From: Dendrolimus kikuchii
Taxonomy: Eukaryota; Arthropoda; Insecta; Lepidoptera; Lasiocampidae
Direction: 5' to 3'
NCBI GenBank assembly: GCA_019925095.2
Contig: CM034410.1
Location: forward strand, 16,660,436-16,724,435
Length of the DNA stretch: 64,000 nt
Both the position numbers and the translations under genes were made by a program. Numbering within the stretch: the first letter of the stretch is position 1; each line of letters opens with the position of its first letter. A model generated the notes under the pieces. That model searched no databases. It was not told the DNA's origin and saw only the letters and a list, made by a program, of their open reading frames with translations. Below, in pieces: positions 1-10,484 of the stretch.

Positions 1-180
1 CCCGAATTATAATTTTCGGGAAACACAGACTCTGGTAGCGCTTTCAACAACTCTGCCATACGTAGAAGGAACATGGAGGCAAAATGCTTTGTTCGCACTG
101 GTGGAGTTTCCACTGTGAAACGATGGCGTGGACCAGAGCGCCTTGGCGTCCGAAGATGGAATGGTGTAACAGGAATTAGG
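1..180 (-). mobile_element. LINE reverse-transcriptase C-terminal fragment (CR1/L2-like)
   Basis: Read on the minus strand, one frame gives a conserved LINE RT tail (…RTPRRSG…VETPPVRTK…AELLKALPESVFPENY). The same family occurs at 53340-53950 and 29735-29885. It is truncated by the window edge and by decay. Assignment to CR1/L2 rather than another clade is tentative. Confidence 0.5.
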
Positions 181-261
181 TCGAAAAGTTCAACCGCACT
201 CTTTTTTGTAATTTATGTAATGTAATTGTAAGACAGTCGAATGAAACATGCAATTATATTA

Positions 262-540
262 TCCGTGCAGGAACGGAGAAAGAATACAATTTCCTACGGC
301 CAGGTGGTAGGGCATTTGCCCGACTGGATGGTTACCAACCCTGGTCTAAAGTATGTCACCGTAACAACCTTGAGTTGTGTTCCGGCATTAGTGACCAGGT
401 TCCAGTCTCCTTTAAGAGAGCAGCAGCACATTTGTAGCACCTTTGGTGTTGCAAATGTCCATAGGCGATGGTAATAGCTTTCCATCAAGTGGGCCGTCTG
501 CCTATCTGCTGATCTCCTGCAATAAAAAAAAATAAAAAAA
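262..540 (+). repeat. Family A short poly-A retroposon, copy 1
   Basis: Sense copies of family A begin with CCGTGCAGGAACGGAG and end with CTGATCTCCTGCAATAAA followed by an A-run. A full copy is about 315 bp. The fixed 5' end and A-tail suggest a SINE-like retroposon. I see no clear tRNA A/B boxes. This copy lacks the internal segment between the 5' block and the GGTGGTAGGGCATTTG block. Confidence 0.75.
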
Positions 541-554
541 AATTGGGATATTTC

Positions 555-880
555 TTTTAGTAATCCCTATCCCTATTAATATTATAAATGCGAAAGTAAC
601 TCTGTCTGTCTGTCTGTCTGTCTGTTCCGTTTTCACGTAAAAACTACTGGACCGATTTGGCTGAAACTCAGTATATATATATTTTCGATGCCGAGAATGA
701 ACATAGGATACTTTTTATCTGGGATAGTTTCCGGGATAAAAGTATATTTATCTTACTTTTCATCCCGCATACTGGGATAGATTTTGGGATAGATTTATGT
801 AAAGTTTATCCCGGAAACTAGGATAGGTTTTTTATTTGTGGTTTGCCATTTTCGTCATTTTGTTTATTTTGGTCAATTTG
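555..880 (+). mobile_element. Helitron-like element with (TCTG)n near its 5' end
   Basis: It begins at CCCTATTAATATTATAAATG, then GCGAAAGTAACTCTGTCTGTC and a 'TACTGGACCGATTTGGCTGA' block, a layout typical of lepidopteran non-autonomous Helitrons. Similar sequence recurs in reverse at 25360-25700 and in part at 27955-28035. No 3' CTAG hairpin end was found here. Confidence 0.45.
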
Positions 881-884
881 GTCG

Positions 885-1490
885 TTTAGGTAGTTTTGGT
901 AGTTTTGTTTGGCAGTTTTGGTAGTTGTGGTAGTATTGGTTGGTAGTTTTGCTATTTTCGATAGTTTTTGCTGGTAGTTTTGGTAGCTGTAGTAGTTTTG
1001 GTAGTTGTGGTAGTTTTGTTTTGTAGATTTGGTAGTTTCGGTAGATTTGGTAGTTGTGGTAGTTTTGGTAGTTTTGGTTTGTAGATTTGGTAGTTATGGT
1101 AGTTTTGGTTGGTAGATTTGGTAGATTCGGTTATTTTGGTAGTTGTGGTAGTTTTGATAGTTGTGGTAGTTTTGGTTTGTAGATTTGGTAGTTTTGATTG
1201 ATTGATTTGGTATATTCGGTTGTTTTGGTAGTTGCGGTAGTTTTGATAGTTGTGGTAGTTTTGGTAGTTGTGGTAGTTTTGGTAGTTGTGGTAGTTTTGG
1301 TAGTTGTGGTAGTTTTGGTAGTTGTGGTAGTTTTGATTGGTAGATTTGGTAATTGTGGTAGTTTAGATAGTTGTGGTAGTTTTGATTGGTGGATTTGGTA
1401 AGTTGTGGTCGTTTTGGTTGGTGGATTTGGTAATTTTGGTTGGTAGATTTGGTAGTTTCAAGTACGTTTGGTAGTTTTGGTCGTTTGGTT
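885..1490. repeat. GGTAGTTTT/GGTAGTTGT minisatellite
   Basis: This is a tandem array of 9-bp units that alternate to give an 18-bp period, most regular at 1230-1340. The interior is purer than the edges. Open frames across it read as low-complexity protein in both directions and are not genes. Helitron-like debris lies on both sides (555-880 and 1545-1640), so the array may have grown inside such an element. Confidence 0.85.
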
Positions 1491-1922
1491 TTGTTTGTAA
1501 GTTTGTATGGGGGACAATCATTTATCAAGTTTATAGATATAAAAATTCAGCAACTATCGATCTGTCTGTCTAAATACCGAAAATGGACATAGATACTATT
1601 CATCCCGGTAGATGGGATAGTTTGCGATATAAAATGAAGTAAATCTTCCGAGGGCAAATAGCACCAACATAAGAATACAATACAATATATCCTGTATTAA
1701 CGCCTGCCCTTAAAACAAGAGGTACGCACTAGAGTTTGACGCGCGGCGGAGCCAAGGGGTAAACTCTAGTGGTTTATATTTAAGGTGCAAATTGCTTTTA
1801 AAATAATAATTAGTAAGTTTTACTTATTGGTAGCCTTTATAATAAAAAGGTTACATTTTGACAATGTTAAATTTACATGACAACATATGAACAAAATGCC
1901 ACCTCACGCCAGTATATATTTG
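1491..1922. other. Gene-free stretch
   Basis: It contains Helitron-like debris (1545-1640) and a small inverted repeat around 1728-1773 (CACTAGAGTTT … AAACTCTAGTG). Nothing else was recognised. Confidence 0.4.
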
Positions 1923-2397
1923 ACATACATACATACATAACTTCACGCCAGTTCCCTTGTGGGGTAGGCACGAACAACAGAGTGCCATTTAGGCTTGTTC
2001 TTACACACCTCACTTGCTTCTTTGACATTCATAACTCTTGTCATGCACGCTCGTCTGTTCTTAAGGCTCCTGACATCACCTTCTGCTAGTACACGATCGA
2101 TTTGATCATGGAAGGTGTGTCGTGGCCTTCCACGACTTCTGCATCCATCCACTTTTGCATTGTATATCTGTTTAGTCGTTCTTTCATCATGCATTCTTTC
2201 CACATGCCCGAACCACCGGAGCATTCCTTTCCTTACCTTCACCCCGACACTCTCTTTCAGACCAACTCTCTTTCTTACTTCGGTATTACGAACGCTGGCC
2301 GCGAGCGTCACTCCGCAGAATTCGCATCTCGACCGCGTTTACTCTACTTTCATGCTCTCTCTTCCATACCCAACTCTCGCTTCCATACGTGAGCGTA
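1923..2397 (-). mobile_element. RTE-like LINE 3' end, copy 1
   Basis: Read on the minus strand it encodes the RT C-terminal tail with VGLKESVGVKVRKGMLRWFG, then HVERM, GRPRHTFHDQIDRVLAEGD and finally YPARELA-stop, followed within about ten bases by (TATG)n. This copy is 5' truncated. The 'LRWFGHVERM…GRPR.T..DQI' signature is that of RTE-clade and related LINE tails; clade assignment is from memory of the family. Confidence 0.7.
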
Positions 2398-2419
2398 TAC
2401 AGTATACATTTTGATGCTA

Positions 2420-2640
2420 AAATTATTACCTTAGGTGTGATGCCCCACTCTCACAAAATCAATGTGAAATAGTTAACTTTGAGCTAATCATGACCCAGTT
2501 GGCCCTACCCTCTATCGCATCTTCATACCCCATCCTAAAGACTGGCAACACTTTGGTATTGCCCCTGTAGTTGCAAATGTCTATAGGCAATGGTAACCAC
2601 ATTTCGTTAAGCGAGCCAGTTCACAATGAAAATATACAAA
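2420..2640 (+). repeat. Repeat sharing the family A 3' tail
   Basis: The 5' body (GATGCCCCACTCTCACAAAA…) resembles 49845-49905, while the end (GTTGCAAATGTCTATAGGCA ATGGTAACC) matches the 3' third of family A. It appears to be a different body joined to the same tail. Confidence 0.5.
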
Positions 2641-2725
2641 TTCAATTCAAATGTTTTCATTCAAAATAAGTTCCGCTGGAGAACACTTTTTGAAGGTCAT
2701 ACATATAGGTTAAAATTTAATTTTA
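2636..2725 (+). repeat. Dispersed repeat (GGAGAACACTTTTTGAAGGT)
   Basis: The block TGGAGAACACTTTTTGAAGG TCATACATATA also occurs at 51215-51300 and, diverged, at 58685-58780. Class unknown. Confidence 0.5.
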
Positions 2726-2897
2726 CTTCCTAGTATATGTACGCGGTGTGTAAGGCCATAAGAATAGTTTTATCATAATAATATTAAAATTGTTATTATA
2801 TTTAGTCTCAAGCAATTGACCTGCCTCATTCCCTTCAATAAACTTGAAGAACACGAAGTAATACCAATCATTTATGTAATTACAATAAAGTATATAT

Positions 2898-3300
2898 TGT
2901 TATGAGTATGGGACTCGAATTAAAAATGCCATTGGAATTACTATAGAAGTTATTAGAACACGTATAACACAGGTACAAATATAACTGGACACAACCAGTA
3001 CAAACACGCGCAAAGTCCGTCACTATATAGCTTATCGAATGTACACGTCTTGCTGGTATCGTAATCGTCGCTGGACTGCCTCACCCCTCCGTGCGGGCAT
3101 TGTTTTATACTAAACTCTACAAATACAATATGTCTACCTGCCAAGCATCGACGCAATTTCCCAGAAAACGTAATCCGCACACCTGCTTAATTATTCCTGC
3201 GAACGGCCGTAAACTAGTACAATACACAATCAGCTGTTTTTTCTAAGTAAACAAAAGAAGTCCAAATGCAGGAAGGTAATAAACTGTGCTTTATGGCAGG
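2898..3300 (-). mobile_element. LTR-like repeat, copy 1
   Basis: Read on the minus strand it aligns along its length with 26066-26528 (shared CACCTGCATTT, CTTCTTTTGTTTACTT, ACGGCC, AAGACGTGT, TGTTATACGT, AATTCGAGTCC). The other copy has a TGTTACGA start and an AATAAA signal, which suggests a solo LTR. A 75-codon open frame here (2953-3180) lies inside the repeat and is not considered a gene. Confidence 0.5.
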
Positions 3301-3376
3301 CAGGTGTGCATTCACTTTTGTCGGCATGTAACAATATATATATATATATACTACATATTTATGAGCAAATGCATAC

Positions 3377-3932
3377 CTCTGACTTTTTTCCTTTTTTTTA
3401 CATCTTTTTTGTTTTCAACAACTTTTGGAGTTACTCCTTTGGCCTCTTCATTCAATCTCTTTTCACTCACTAAATCACTTAATAAGTTATCATCTTCAGA
3501 CGAAAATTCTCGGTCATCAGCATCAACCATCATTTTACTATCTTCAATAATATTGTCTTGAATAATATTGTCATCAATAATAGAATCCACTGTCTTGTCA
3601 TCAACATTGACATCACTTATTTTATCAATAGCTTCAATATTTGTCTTCTCATCAATATCTATAGCTATACCATCCTCAGTAATCTTTCCATCATTGAGGA
3701 ATAAAATGACGTTTTGTATACTTTTACACTCATCTTCAATCTTTTCATTGGCAAGGACTATTTCTGGTTCACAATTCTCTTCAGTTTTTAATTTAGTTGT
3801 GGTTTCTTTTGTATAAAATAACTTATTTTTACTCTTAATATGTATGGTTTGGACTCTTTCATTAACAATTAATACATCTAATTGTGACTGCAGTTCCTTA
3901 CCGTCTAGTTTTTTAACTAATTTGTGGGTTGC
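3377..3932 (-). CDS. ZAD gene 1, acidic linker exon
   Basis: This is 556 nt, with phase 0 in and phase 1 out (GTATGC donor). It includes a VNERVQTIHIKSKNKL block shared with the plus-strand paralogue (VNERVKTITVKKRTEL), a long Asp/Glu-rich stretch, and the basic end KDVKKRKKVRG, likely a nuclear localisation signal. The frame is fully open, which argues against long-standing decay. Confidence 0.75.
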
Positions 3933-6709
3933 CTGAAAATGTGGAAATTAGCAAAAATTTGAATGAACATAAATTATGTTTTACCTAGTTCAAAACTAAT
4001 CATATATAACATTTCTGAGTCTTCAATTTTCAAGTGTATTAGATATACCAATAGTAAGACTAGGATAGACATACCATGAAAACTATTCTTAAACTTCCCT
4101 TACTATAACTGTCATTTGCATTGTTCAAATTAGATCATTTCATCACAGGTTAAGGGGTGGGAGGGGTCCTAAATTTCGTGGCTGCTAAATTACTTATTAC
4201 AGAACTGCTGTTTCAATTCAATTTATTAAAGTAAACTTCTAAAACACACAACAGAGGGACGAGTCTCACAAATGTGGCCAGCTGTGACAAGGATGGCGGA
4301 GGGGTCAATAAATCATGAATTTCGTGTGACGTCATTTCTGGATGGCCCCTAAGCAGACTAATCATCCTAGACAATCAATAATGTCAAGGATATAAAACTG
4401 GTCTCAAAATGAATTTTTAATTTTTGAAGGGAAAACATCTTTAGGCACATTGAGCACTTTTGGAATAGAGAAAAAGCACTCAACTCGCGTAACCGTCATG
4501 CTTAGATAAAAAGTTTTCACTTCTGACAAAATACATAAAATATTGATGCACACCCCCAGTGGCGGAGCAAGGCCTAAATTTCACGTGGGCAACAAACATT
4601 TTGTGAGGCCCCTTGGTAATGCAAAATGATTTATTTTAAAAACAATTGAAACTAGCTACTGGCAGTGAGTGGCGGGTGTTGCCCTGTAATAGTTAGTGTG
4701 AATATCGCTAGCCGAAATGAAAAAACAATTTGGCTTGAGTAAGGTTTTTATTTTTATTGGTGGAGTACAGCAGGTAGGCTGACAGCCCAACTGTGATGGA
4801 AAATGGTTAGCATGGCCTATAGACATTTACAACACTAAAAGTGCTACCAATGTGCTGCCAGACTCATAGATGGGGCTGGAACCTGACCTGTTATGGTGGC
4901 ATGCTCTAGACCAGGGATGGTAGCCATCCAGACGGGCAAATGCCCTGGCTGTGGGGTGTTATGTCAACTCTTATGAGAGACTGCCTGTCTGCAGGAATTT
5001 GTATTCTTTCTCCGTTCCTGTACGGTTCAATAAAAACAATAACAATGACAAACTTTTTGGACATTTTAAATGTGACAAGAAATTTTTTACACCTGTCTTA
5101 TAGGTGCTCTGCACACCCCACTACTTGAGGCAAAATGTAAGGTATGTGAGACTGGTGGCAACTGCTATATATCCTCTAAACCACCCCAGTAGTCTTTCTA
5201 TCACCTTTAACCACATTATGGAACAATGGGACATTGGTGCCCTCTACATCTAACTACAGAGATAGAGACCTGGTTGCAAAGTGCACATTTGAAAATCTAT
5301 AAAGTTATACTAAAATCCTAACTTGTTTGATTAAGTGGGCATGCAAACATAAAGAACAGAGACAGTATAGCCAGGCAAGTAACTCACTTGTTCATTTTTT
5401 ATTATATCTAAAAGTATTTTCTGGCCTCTGCAGCACTTTTCCTTGAATTTGTGGAATTTATGCAACATGGCTGCACATTCAAAGCAGAAATATTCAGGAA
5501 GTTTTTTGTCATCGATAATCTGAAAATATTAGATTAAAATTAGATATAGCATTTAAACACAAGACTAATTGTAGAACAAATCTTAACATGGAGATACAAG
5601 CTTTAGCCATATAGGCAACCTGTTATATATGACAATCTGAGTTACAACTAGCTGCAGTAAAGACTTGCATGAAGATGAACCATATGTTCTTTTAAATTTC
5701 ATCATGTTTTTATTATAATTCAAGTGACTTTTTAATAATATTTGTAATGTACATGCTATTTAAACAATTTTATATAAAATATAGATTATTTATCAGGGGA
5801 AGGGTGTGAACTCAGTTGATTTTGAAAAGGTTTGACAGCCTGTGTAGTTGACTGGCTTTTAACAAGTTATATACATACATACAGACATAACTTCACGCCA
5901 GTTCCCTTGCAGGGTAGGCACAAACAACAGAGTGCCATTTAGGCTTATTCTTACACACCTCACTTGCTTCTTTGACATTCATAGCTCTTGTCATACACGC
6001 TCGTCTGTTCTTAAGGCTCCTGACATCACCTTCTGCTAGTACACGATCAATTTGATCATGGAAGGTGTGTCGCCTTTTACAACTTCTGCATCCATCCACT
6101 TTTGCATTGTATATCTGTTTAGTCATTCTTTCATCATGCATTCTTAAACATTACTTAAACAAGTTACACCATGAAATGTATATTGGGTTATGCGTAATTA
6201 ATATATATTAGACAATTTTAGGGCCAATCCCAAATACCCAGATCCTATTAAATAAGGGAAAGTTAATTTACAATATTTTTCATAGCAAGAATTGGACCTC
6301 TGTGGTCTAGCTGTAGTGAGTTAGGCGAGCATAAGTTTAACTTGGAGATATACCATTCGTAAGTTTGTCTACACATTAGTCTACTTAAGATGAAAAGAGA
6401 AAAAAAAGGTAGTATGTTTGGTGGGCCATGAAATGCCAAGAAACAATCATAAATCACATAAACAATTAGCACAATAGTTTTAAGTTATAACATTTTAAGT
6501 TTATTATAAGACCCCCAAATGTTACTCTTTTGAAGTTTATGTGTCTCTGTAGATCGCATTGTATCCTGTTATATACTATGTGTATAACAATATTAATTAT
6601 TTATGCATATTTATAGAGAAACTCACTTCCAAGTCCAATAAATCTTCATAAAACCTCTTGAGTTGGTACCAGTTATGATGGAACAATTTTACATTTTGAA
6701 GTAGGAAAC
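3377..6709 (-). CDS. ZAD zinc-finger gene 1 (partial, possibly decaying)
   Basis: Three spliced exons are visible: 6627-6709, 5388-5519 and 3377-3932 (minus, GT-AG). They encode the second part of a ZAD (zinc-finger-associated domain) and an acidic linker with a basic end (KKRKKVRG). The ZAD normally mediates dimerisation of nuclear transcription factors. The second Cys pair (YFCFECAAML) is intact. The first pair is not: where genes 2 and 3 have C-R-[IV]-C, the aligned codons read S-I-G-F, and there is no start codon. Either a TAG acceptor at 6710-6711 joins an unseen 5' exon or the gene is dying. Exons for fingers would lie left of base 3377; none was found in the window. Exon B and C sequences are closest to the plus-strand ZAD gene at 39614. 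Confidence 0.7.
4747..5030 (-). repeat. Family A, copy 2 (diverged)
   Basis: Reverse orientation, from TTTTTATTGGTGGAGTACAG to CTCCGTTCCTGTACGG. It is more diverged than most copies and so probably older. It lies between 10-bp direct repeats at 4547 and 5110. Confidence 0.65.
5388..5519 (-). CDS. ZAD gene 1, second ZAD exon
   Basis: This is 132 nt (44 codons), the same length as in the two paralogues. It carries C-x2-C (FCFEC), the HKFHKFKEKC helix and the end of the domain. CAG acceptor, GTGAGT donor, phase 0 on both sides. Confidence 0.8.
5873..6150 (-). mobile_element. RTE-like LINE 3' end, copy 2
   Basis: Short copy from (CATA)n at the left to the MHDERMTKQIYNAKV part of the tail. It sits in the intron between the two visible ZAD exons of gene 1 and carries a small deletion at the GRPR motif. 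Confidence 0.7.
6627..6709 (-). CDS. ZAD gene 1, first visible ZAD exon
   Basis: It reads (x)FLLQNVKLFHHNWYQLKRFY then EDLLDLE and a GTGAGT donor in phase 0. It aligns codon for codon with exon 1 of the 39614 gene (KLYHYNGFQLKWFYEEMMHLK). The 5' part with start codon and CxxC is missing or altered. Confidence 0.65.
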
Positions 6710-6748
6710 CTATGGAAATGAAACGTCAATAAAAAATGCGTGCCACTG

Positions 6749-6777
6749 TGACGTCATCTGGCCACTAAACATGGCGG
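6749..6777. promoter_or_regulatory. CRE palindrome and YY1/Pho-like motif
   Basis: A perfect CRE palindrome TGACGTCA (6749-6756) is followed by CACTAAACATGGCGG (6763-6777). ATGGCGG is the core bound by YY1/Pleiohomeotic proteins. An identical 15-mer lies 145 bp upstream of the THAP gene start codon. Both sites precede minus-strand genes, which suggests core promoters. Binding is inferred. Confidence 0.45.
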
Positions 6778-7215
6778 TTTTAGTGCTGCCCAGAAGATTT
6801 TAATGTTATTAGGTTTTATCGATAAACGTCCTTGGCTCATTTTATTTTCAATATTATTGAGTATTAATTATTTGTAGAATTTATACTTTAATAGGAAGTA
6901 AGTATATTGTTATGTGCAAAGATACTTTGATTTAGATGTGTGAAATCTAAGACAAGTTCGTGTTTCAAATTTATCAAGTAAACGATATGACGATTTTTAA
7001 AAGTTGCTACACTGATTTGATAAAGTTGTCGTTTGACAACACAGTGACCACAAAACATAAACATATGGCGTAGTACAGTGCCATCTGCCCATCTCTAGCA
7101 TGCTAAATTTTATCGTCGTTTCGTATGTTGCCGTCTCGCTTGCACTTGCGTATATGCCGGAAAGGGATGGAAGCTTTATGTCGGCGATAAAACGTTAGCA
7201 TGCTAGCTAGCTATG

Positions 7216-7352
7216 CTGTTTTGGATATCAAAATAAGAGTACGTGTTTTTCCTATGAAAAACACGTACTCTTATTTTGATATCCAAAACAGATTAATTAG
7301 ATTGTAATAGAGAGGTAAGTAGTCTAAACTACTTACCTCTCTATTACAATCT
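7216..7352. repeat. Two adjacent perfect hairpins
   Basis: Arms 7216-7251 and 7256-7291 are perfect 36-nt inverted copies around the loop CTAT. Arms 7299-7323 and 7328-7352 are perfect 25-nt copies around the loop CTAA. They lie between the THAP gene's 3' end and the ZAD gene 1 promoter. Confidence 0.9.
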
Positions 7353-7629
7353 ATTTTAATTGTGTTGCTGACTCTAAAGTCCGTAACACATTACCGCAAC
7401 GCACCTCAAGATAGGTGCGCTGCACCATAAGTGAGAGTGATTCAAATTTTAAACTTATTAAGGGCCGCGTGATAAAAAAAAACAAAACTCCTACAGAACA
7501 TTTATTTAATTACAAACGTCATTCCTTATGACTTCCGCTCTAAAATCACTTAATTATTAAAAATTTAACGAATTTACAATAGTTTTTATTAAAGTAAAAC
7601 TAATAAAGGCATAAGTTTATAATATGAGT

Positions 7630-7635
7630 TTTATT
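7630..7635 (-). terminator. Candidate poly(A) signal of the THAP gene
   Basis: AATAAA on the minus strand, about 150 nt past the stop codon at 7782. Confidence 0.5.
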
Positions 7636-7781
7636 TGTACCTTAGATGTTTTACATGGAATACAAAATTCAAAGAAGTGACACCATCAGTTTTGGTTTAT
7701 TCCTCTAAAGATGTCAAAGCATATTACTTTTATCTAAGTAGGTTCAATAGCTTCACTATAAAGAGTCTGTATATACAAAAT

Positions 7782-8994
7782 CTAACATCTCTTGAAGCTA
7801 AAGAACAGCAGAGTCCTTAAATGTGCAGCATATACCAAGGTAGAGGTGTCAGGACCGGCCAAAACAGGAATTGTTTCCAACTGGTTTTCTTTTAATATGC
7901 CAGTTTTATGTTGGCTGGCATGTCGCTGCAAAATATTGAAATATTAGTTTAGAATAATTGTGTCCACAGTATTTTTTTCATAAAATTTGCTTAAATTATG
8001 ACATTATCATTCAAATTGGCCAAATACATTTCTTGGATGGAATCACAGCCACAAAACCCATAAGTTTTTCTAAAATAGTTATATAGAATGAGAATGACAT
8101 AGACTACAACTAGTAACTAGCATATCAGTAATAAGGTAGCAGCAACAAGTATATCAAAGGCTAAAAGTGAAAGTACAAATTTCAATTATACGAGCAGTCT
8201 CCATGAGGGTGAGAGGCACGAGAAGACATATTAAGGCCTTCGACTGCGAAGACGGAGCAGGAATTATATAATAAGCCGACAGTCCAACGACTATCCTGCT
8301 GATCATCGTCCCACCATACAAAACTTGTATATTAATTTTGATCCTTTTATAGCACGTTTTGTTATAAAATAATATGTATGTATTAAAATATGTATATAAT
8401 TAAAAAAAAGTATATCAATACTAACTATAAAAGTATATACAGTATTAACTTACTCTTACAAATTTGAAGGGCACGGCATCATCTCGTAGTCGAGTCACAT
8501 CCAGAGTTTTGTTGAAACATTTATCATCAAAATGTAGCGAGCAAATATAAATATATTTTGCATTTGGCTTTATATTTTCCATTCCAATGGCTTCCAGCCA
8601 CTTTTTCTTTATACGCTCATTTCTTGGGATCCTATAAAATATGTTTTAATTATTATTTTTGTATGTTTTAAGCGGGGTAGCATGATAAAATAAGAAATTT
8701 TATATAAGCAATCATATTATATCGATATCAAAGTCGATAAATAATGTACAACCCCAGCTAATAAATTAACATTATTTAAGCGTAAAAATATAGTTAAATA
8801 AGTTAAATCCATTCATGACCTATAACTGCACATAAGAACCTTGCTAATTATAATGAAAATCTTCCTTTATTTTCCCGGAAACATTAACAATAAGCAATAT
8901 TTTTAAAGTTATTTACAGCGTACCTGTGTATGGTTAAAGATGACTGATTTGGTGTTTTTCTTATGCCGCACCCTATTACACTGCACACGGACAT
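7782..8994 (-). CDS. THAP-domain DNA-binding protein, complete, 3 exons
   Basis: Exons 8924-8994, 8454-8631 and 7782-7925 join to a 130-aa protein (393 nt with stop). The THAP zinc-binding module is complete: C4-x4-C9-x44-C54-x2-H57. The conserved P26, W35 and F58 and a DDAVPF version of the AVPTIF box are also present, starting at MSVCSVIGCGIRKT. THAP modules bind DNA through Zn. Here only about 45 residues follow the module (RHASQHKTGILKEN…FFSFKRC), with no obvious coiled coil, so it may act as a minimal binder or need a partner. Donors are GTACGC and GTAAGT, acceptors TATAG and TGCAG; phases 2 and 0 match. The start is the only ATG near the first Cys. THAP modules are also found in P-element-type transposases, but no transposase remnant follows, so a host gene is more likely. 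Confidence 0.85.
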
Positions 8995-9138
8995 ATCTGC
9001 GACGTAATTATTTATATTTGGCTTCAATTATTTTAAATCACAAGCAAAATATTGAAAGATAATTAGTTATTTTGATTTATACCACGACTTTTTGACAAGA
9101 CAAGTACCGGGTGCACTGACTGATAATGACATTTGGTG

Positions 9139-9153
9139 CACTAAACATGGCGG
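9139..9153. promoter_or_regulatory. YY1/Pho-like motif upstream of the THAP gene
   Basis: CACTAAACATGGCGG, identical to 6763-6777 and 145 bp upstream of the THAP ATG (minus strand). A promoter role is inferred from position. Confidence 0.4.
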
Positions 9154-9483
9154 ATTTTCGGCCTCATTAGGTATTTACGTATATTCATGTTCCACTTTAT
9201 GTACGCACTGAAATACTGTTATATTGTTTTCCTGCGAGTTACAGTGCTGAGTAAGAACGAGATAGATATATGTTTATGTGTGTGCCTTCAAAATGGATGC
9301 TATTTGTATAAGCAATTGTACGTATAGAACAATATGTCGCGTCCCTATTATAACTATATAATATATATATATATAATATATTAAATATATTTCTTTATTA
9401 GGAATTAATGGAGATGCAGCTAACAGAATATAGACAAAATTTAATATCTTAATTATGACAATAAAGAGTTATCTATAATATTA

Positions 9484-9684
9484 CTAGCGGCCCGGAGCGG
9501 ATTCACCCGCGGTCTGTCCCGTTCCCGTGGTATAAAGCGTTATGTTATATAGCCTATGACACTCCCTGTTAACGTAGCTTTCCAACAATAAAAGAATTTT
9601 TAAAATCGGTTTAGTAGATCCCGAGATTATCCCCTACAACGTCACAAACTTACAAACTTTACCTCTTTATAATATTAGTACAGA
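9484..9684 (-). mobile_element. Small Helitron-like element
   Basis: On the minus strand it runs from TCTGTACTAATATTATAAAG to GGGCCGCTAG, with a CCGCGGG…CCGC stem just before the 3' CTAG. About 200 bp, non-autonomous. Confidence 0.65.
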
Positions 9685-10480
9685 TAACTCCGACCGAATC
9701 ATCTGCTTTAAACGATATTCAGTTTTTTTTACCTCCTCTTTGACGATATTTGCAGCACGCATTCTGTCAATTCTATGTCAAACGTCATAAGGTTACATTG
9801 AAAAGTTTATATTGTCCAAAGCGCTAAGGTTAGATTAGAAATAATTTTATATGGTGGTTAAGTATTCTTAAATTTTCTAATTATCCTTCACACAACTTAC
9901 ATCTTATCGTTCACGATCATATATAAATATTTCAGGTACTTTATTTCAATACAACTGTGCCGTTGATAAGAAAATATAAAAAACATAGTGCAAAAATATT
10001 TTCGGAAAAAATGATTCAAAATATTTTCTTTCAAAGTCCATCTCTTTGTCCAAAAATATGCTACAATCGGATCCGTAGGAATTCTAAAACGTAATATAAA
10101 CTATTTTAAGAAAACCGGATACACAAACATTACATGTCTGTTTTCTATAGATTTTTTCAATTATTCATATTTCATAAATAAAAAAAAAATCGTAACAAAA
10201 GTCCCCAAATTTTTGAAAATAAGTCACACTTGTCACCTGACAACATCAATCAATTCGATAACCTTGAAAATGTCGAAATTAAATTTCACGTTTTTACAAA
10301 GAAATCATGAGAAAAGTGTTAAGTTTTTCGATTAAATGACATCTCATACTTATCCTTTCCCGTTTTAAAATAGTTCCGACACATTTTAATAGCGCAGGCC
10401 GGCATAATTATTTTTTTTGCGAGAGCTCTAACCAGTAAAGTAATCGAAACGACACTAACAGGCGTGGGAAGCCATTGAAG
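9685..10480. other. AT-rich gene-free stretch
   Basis: No coding, RNA or clear repeat signal was recognised between the Helitron at 9684 and the SINE-like fragment at 10485. Confidence 0.3.
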
Positions 10481-10484
10481 CCAG

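Noticed and set aside
1094..1528. 144-codon open frame over the GGTAGTTTT array
   Set aside because: Low-complexity translation of a minisatellite, with a counterpart on the other strand.
2953..3180. 75-codon open frame with several Cys, first considered as a finger exon of ZAD gene 1
   Set aside because: It lies inside an LTR-like repeat that recurs at 26066-26528, has no C-x2-C…H-x3-H spacing and no suitable splice sites.
7216..7352. A microRNA precursor
   Set aside because: Arms are perfectly paired with a 4-nt loop, unlike typical insect pre-miRNAs, which have mismatches and larger loops; kept only as a hairpin observation.
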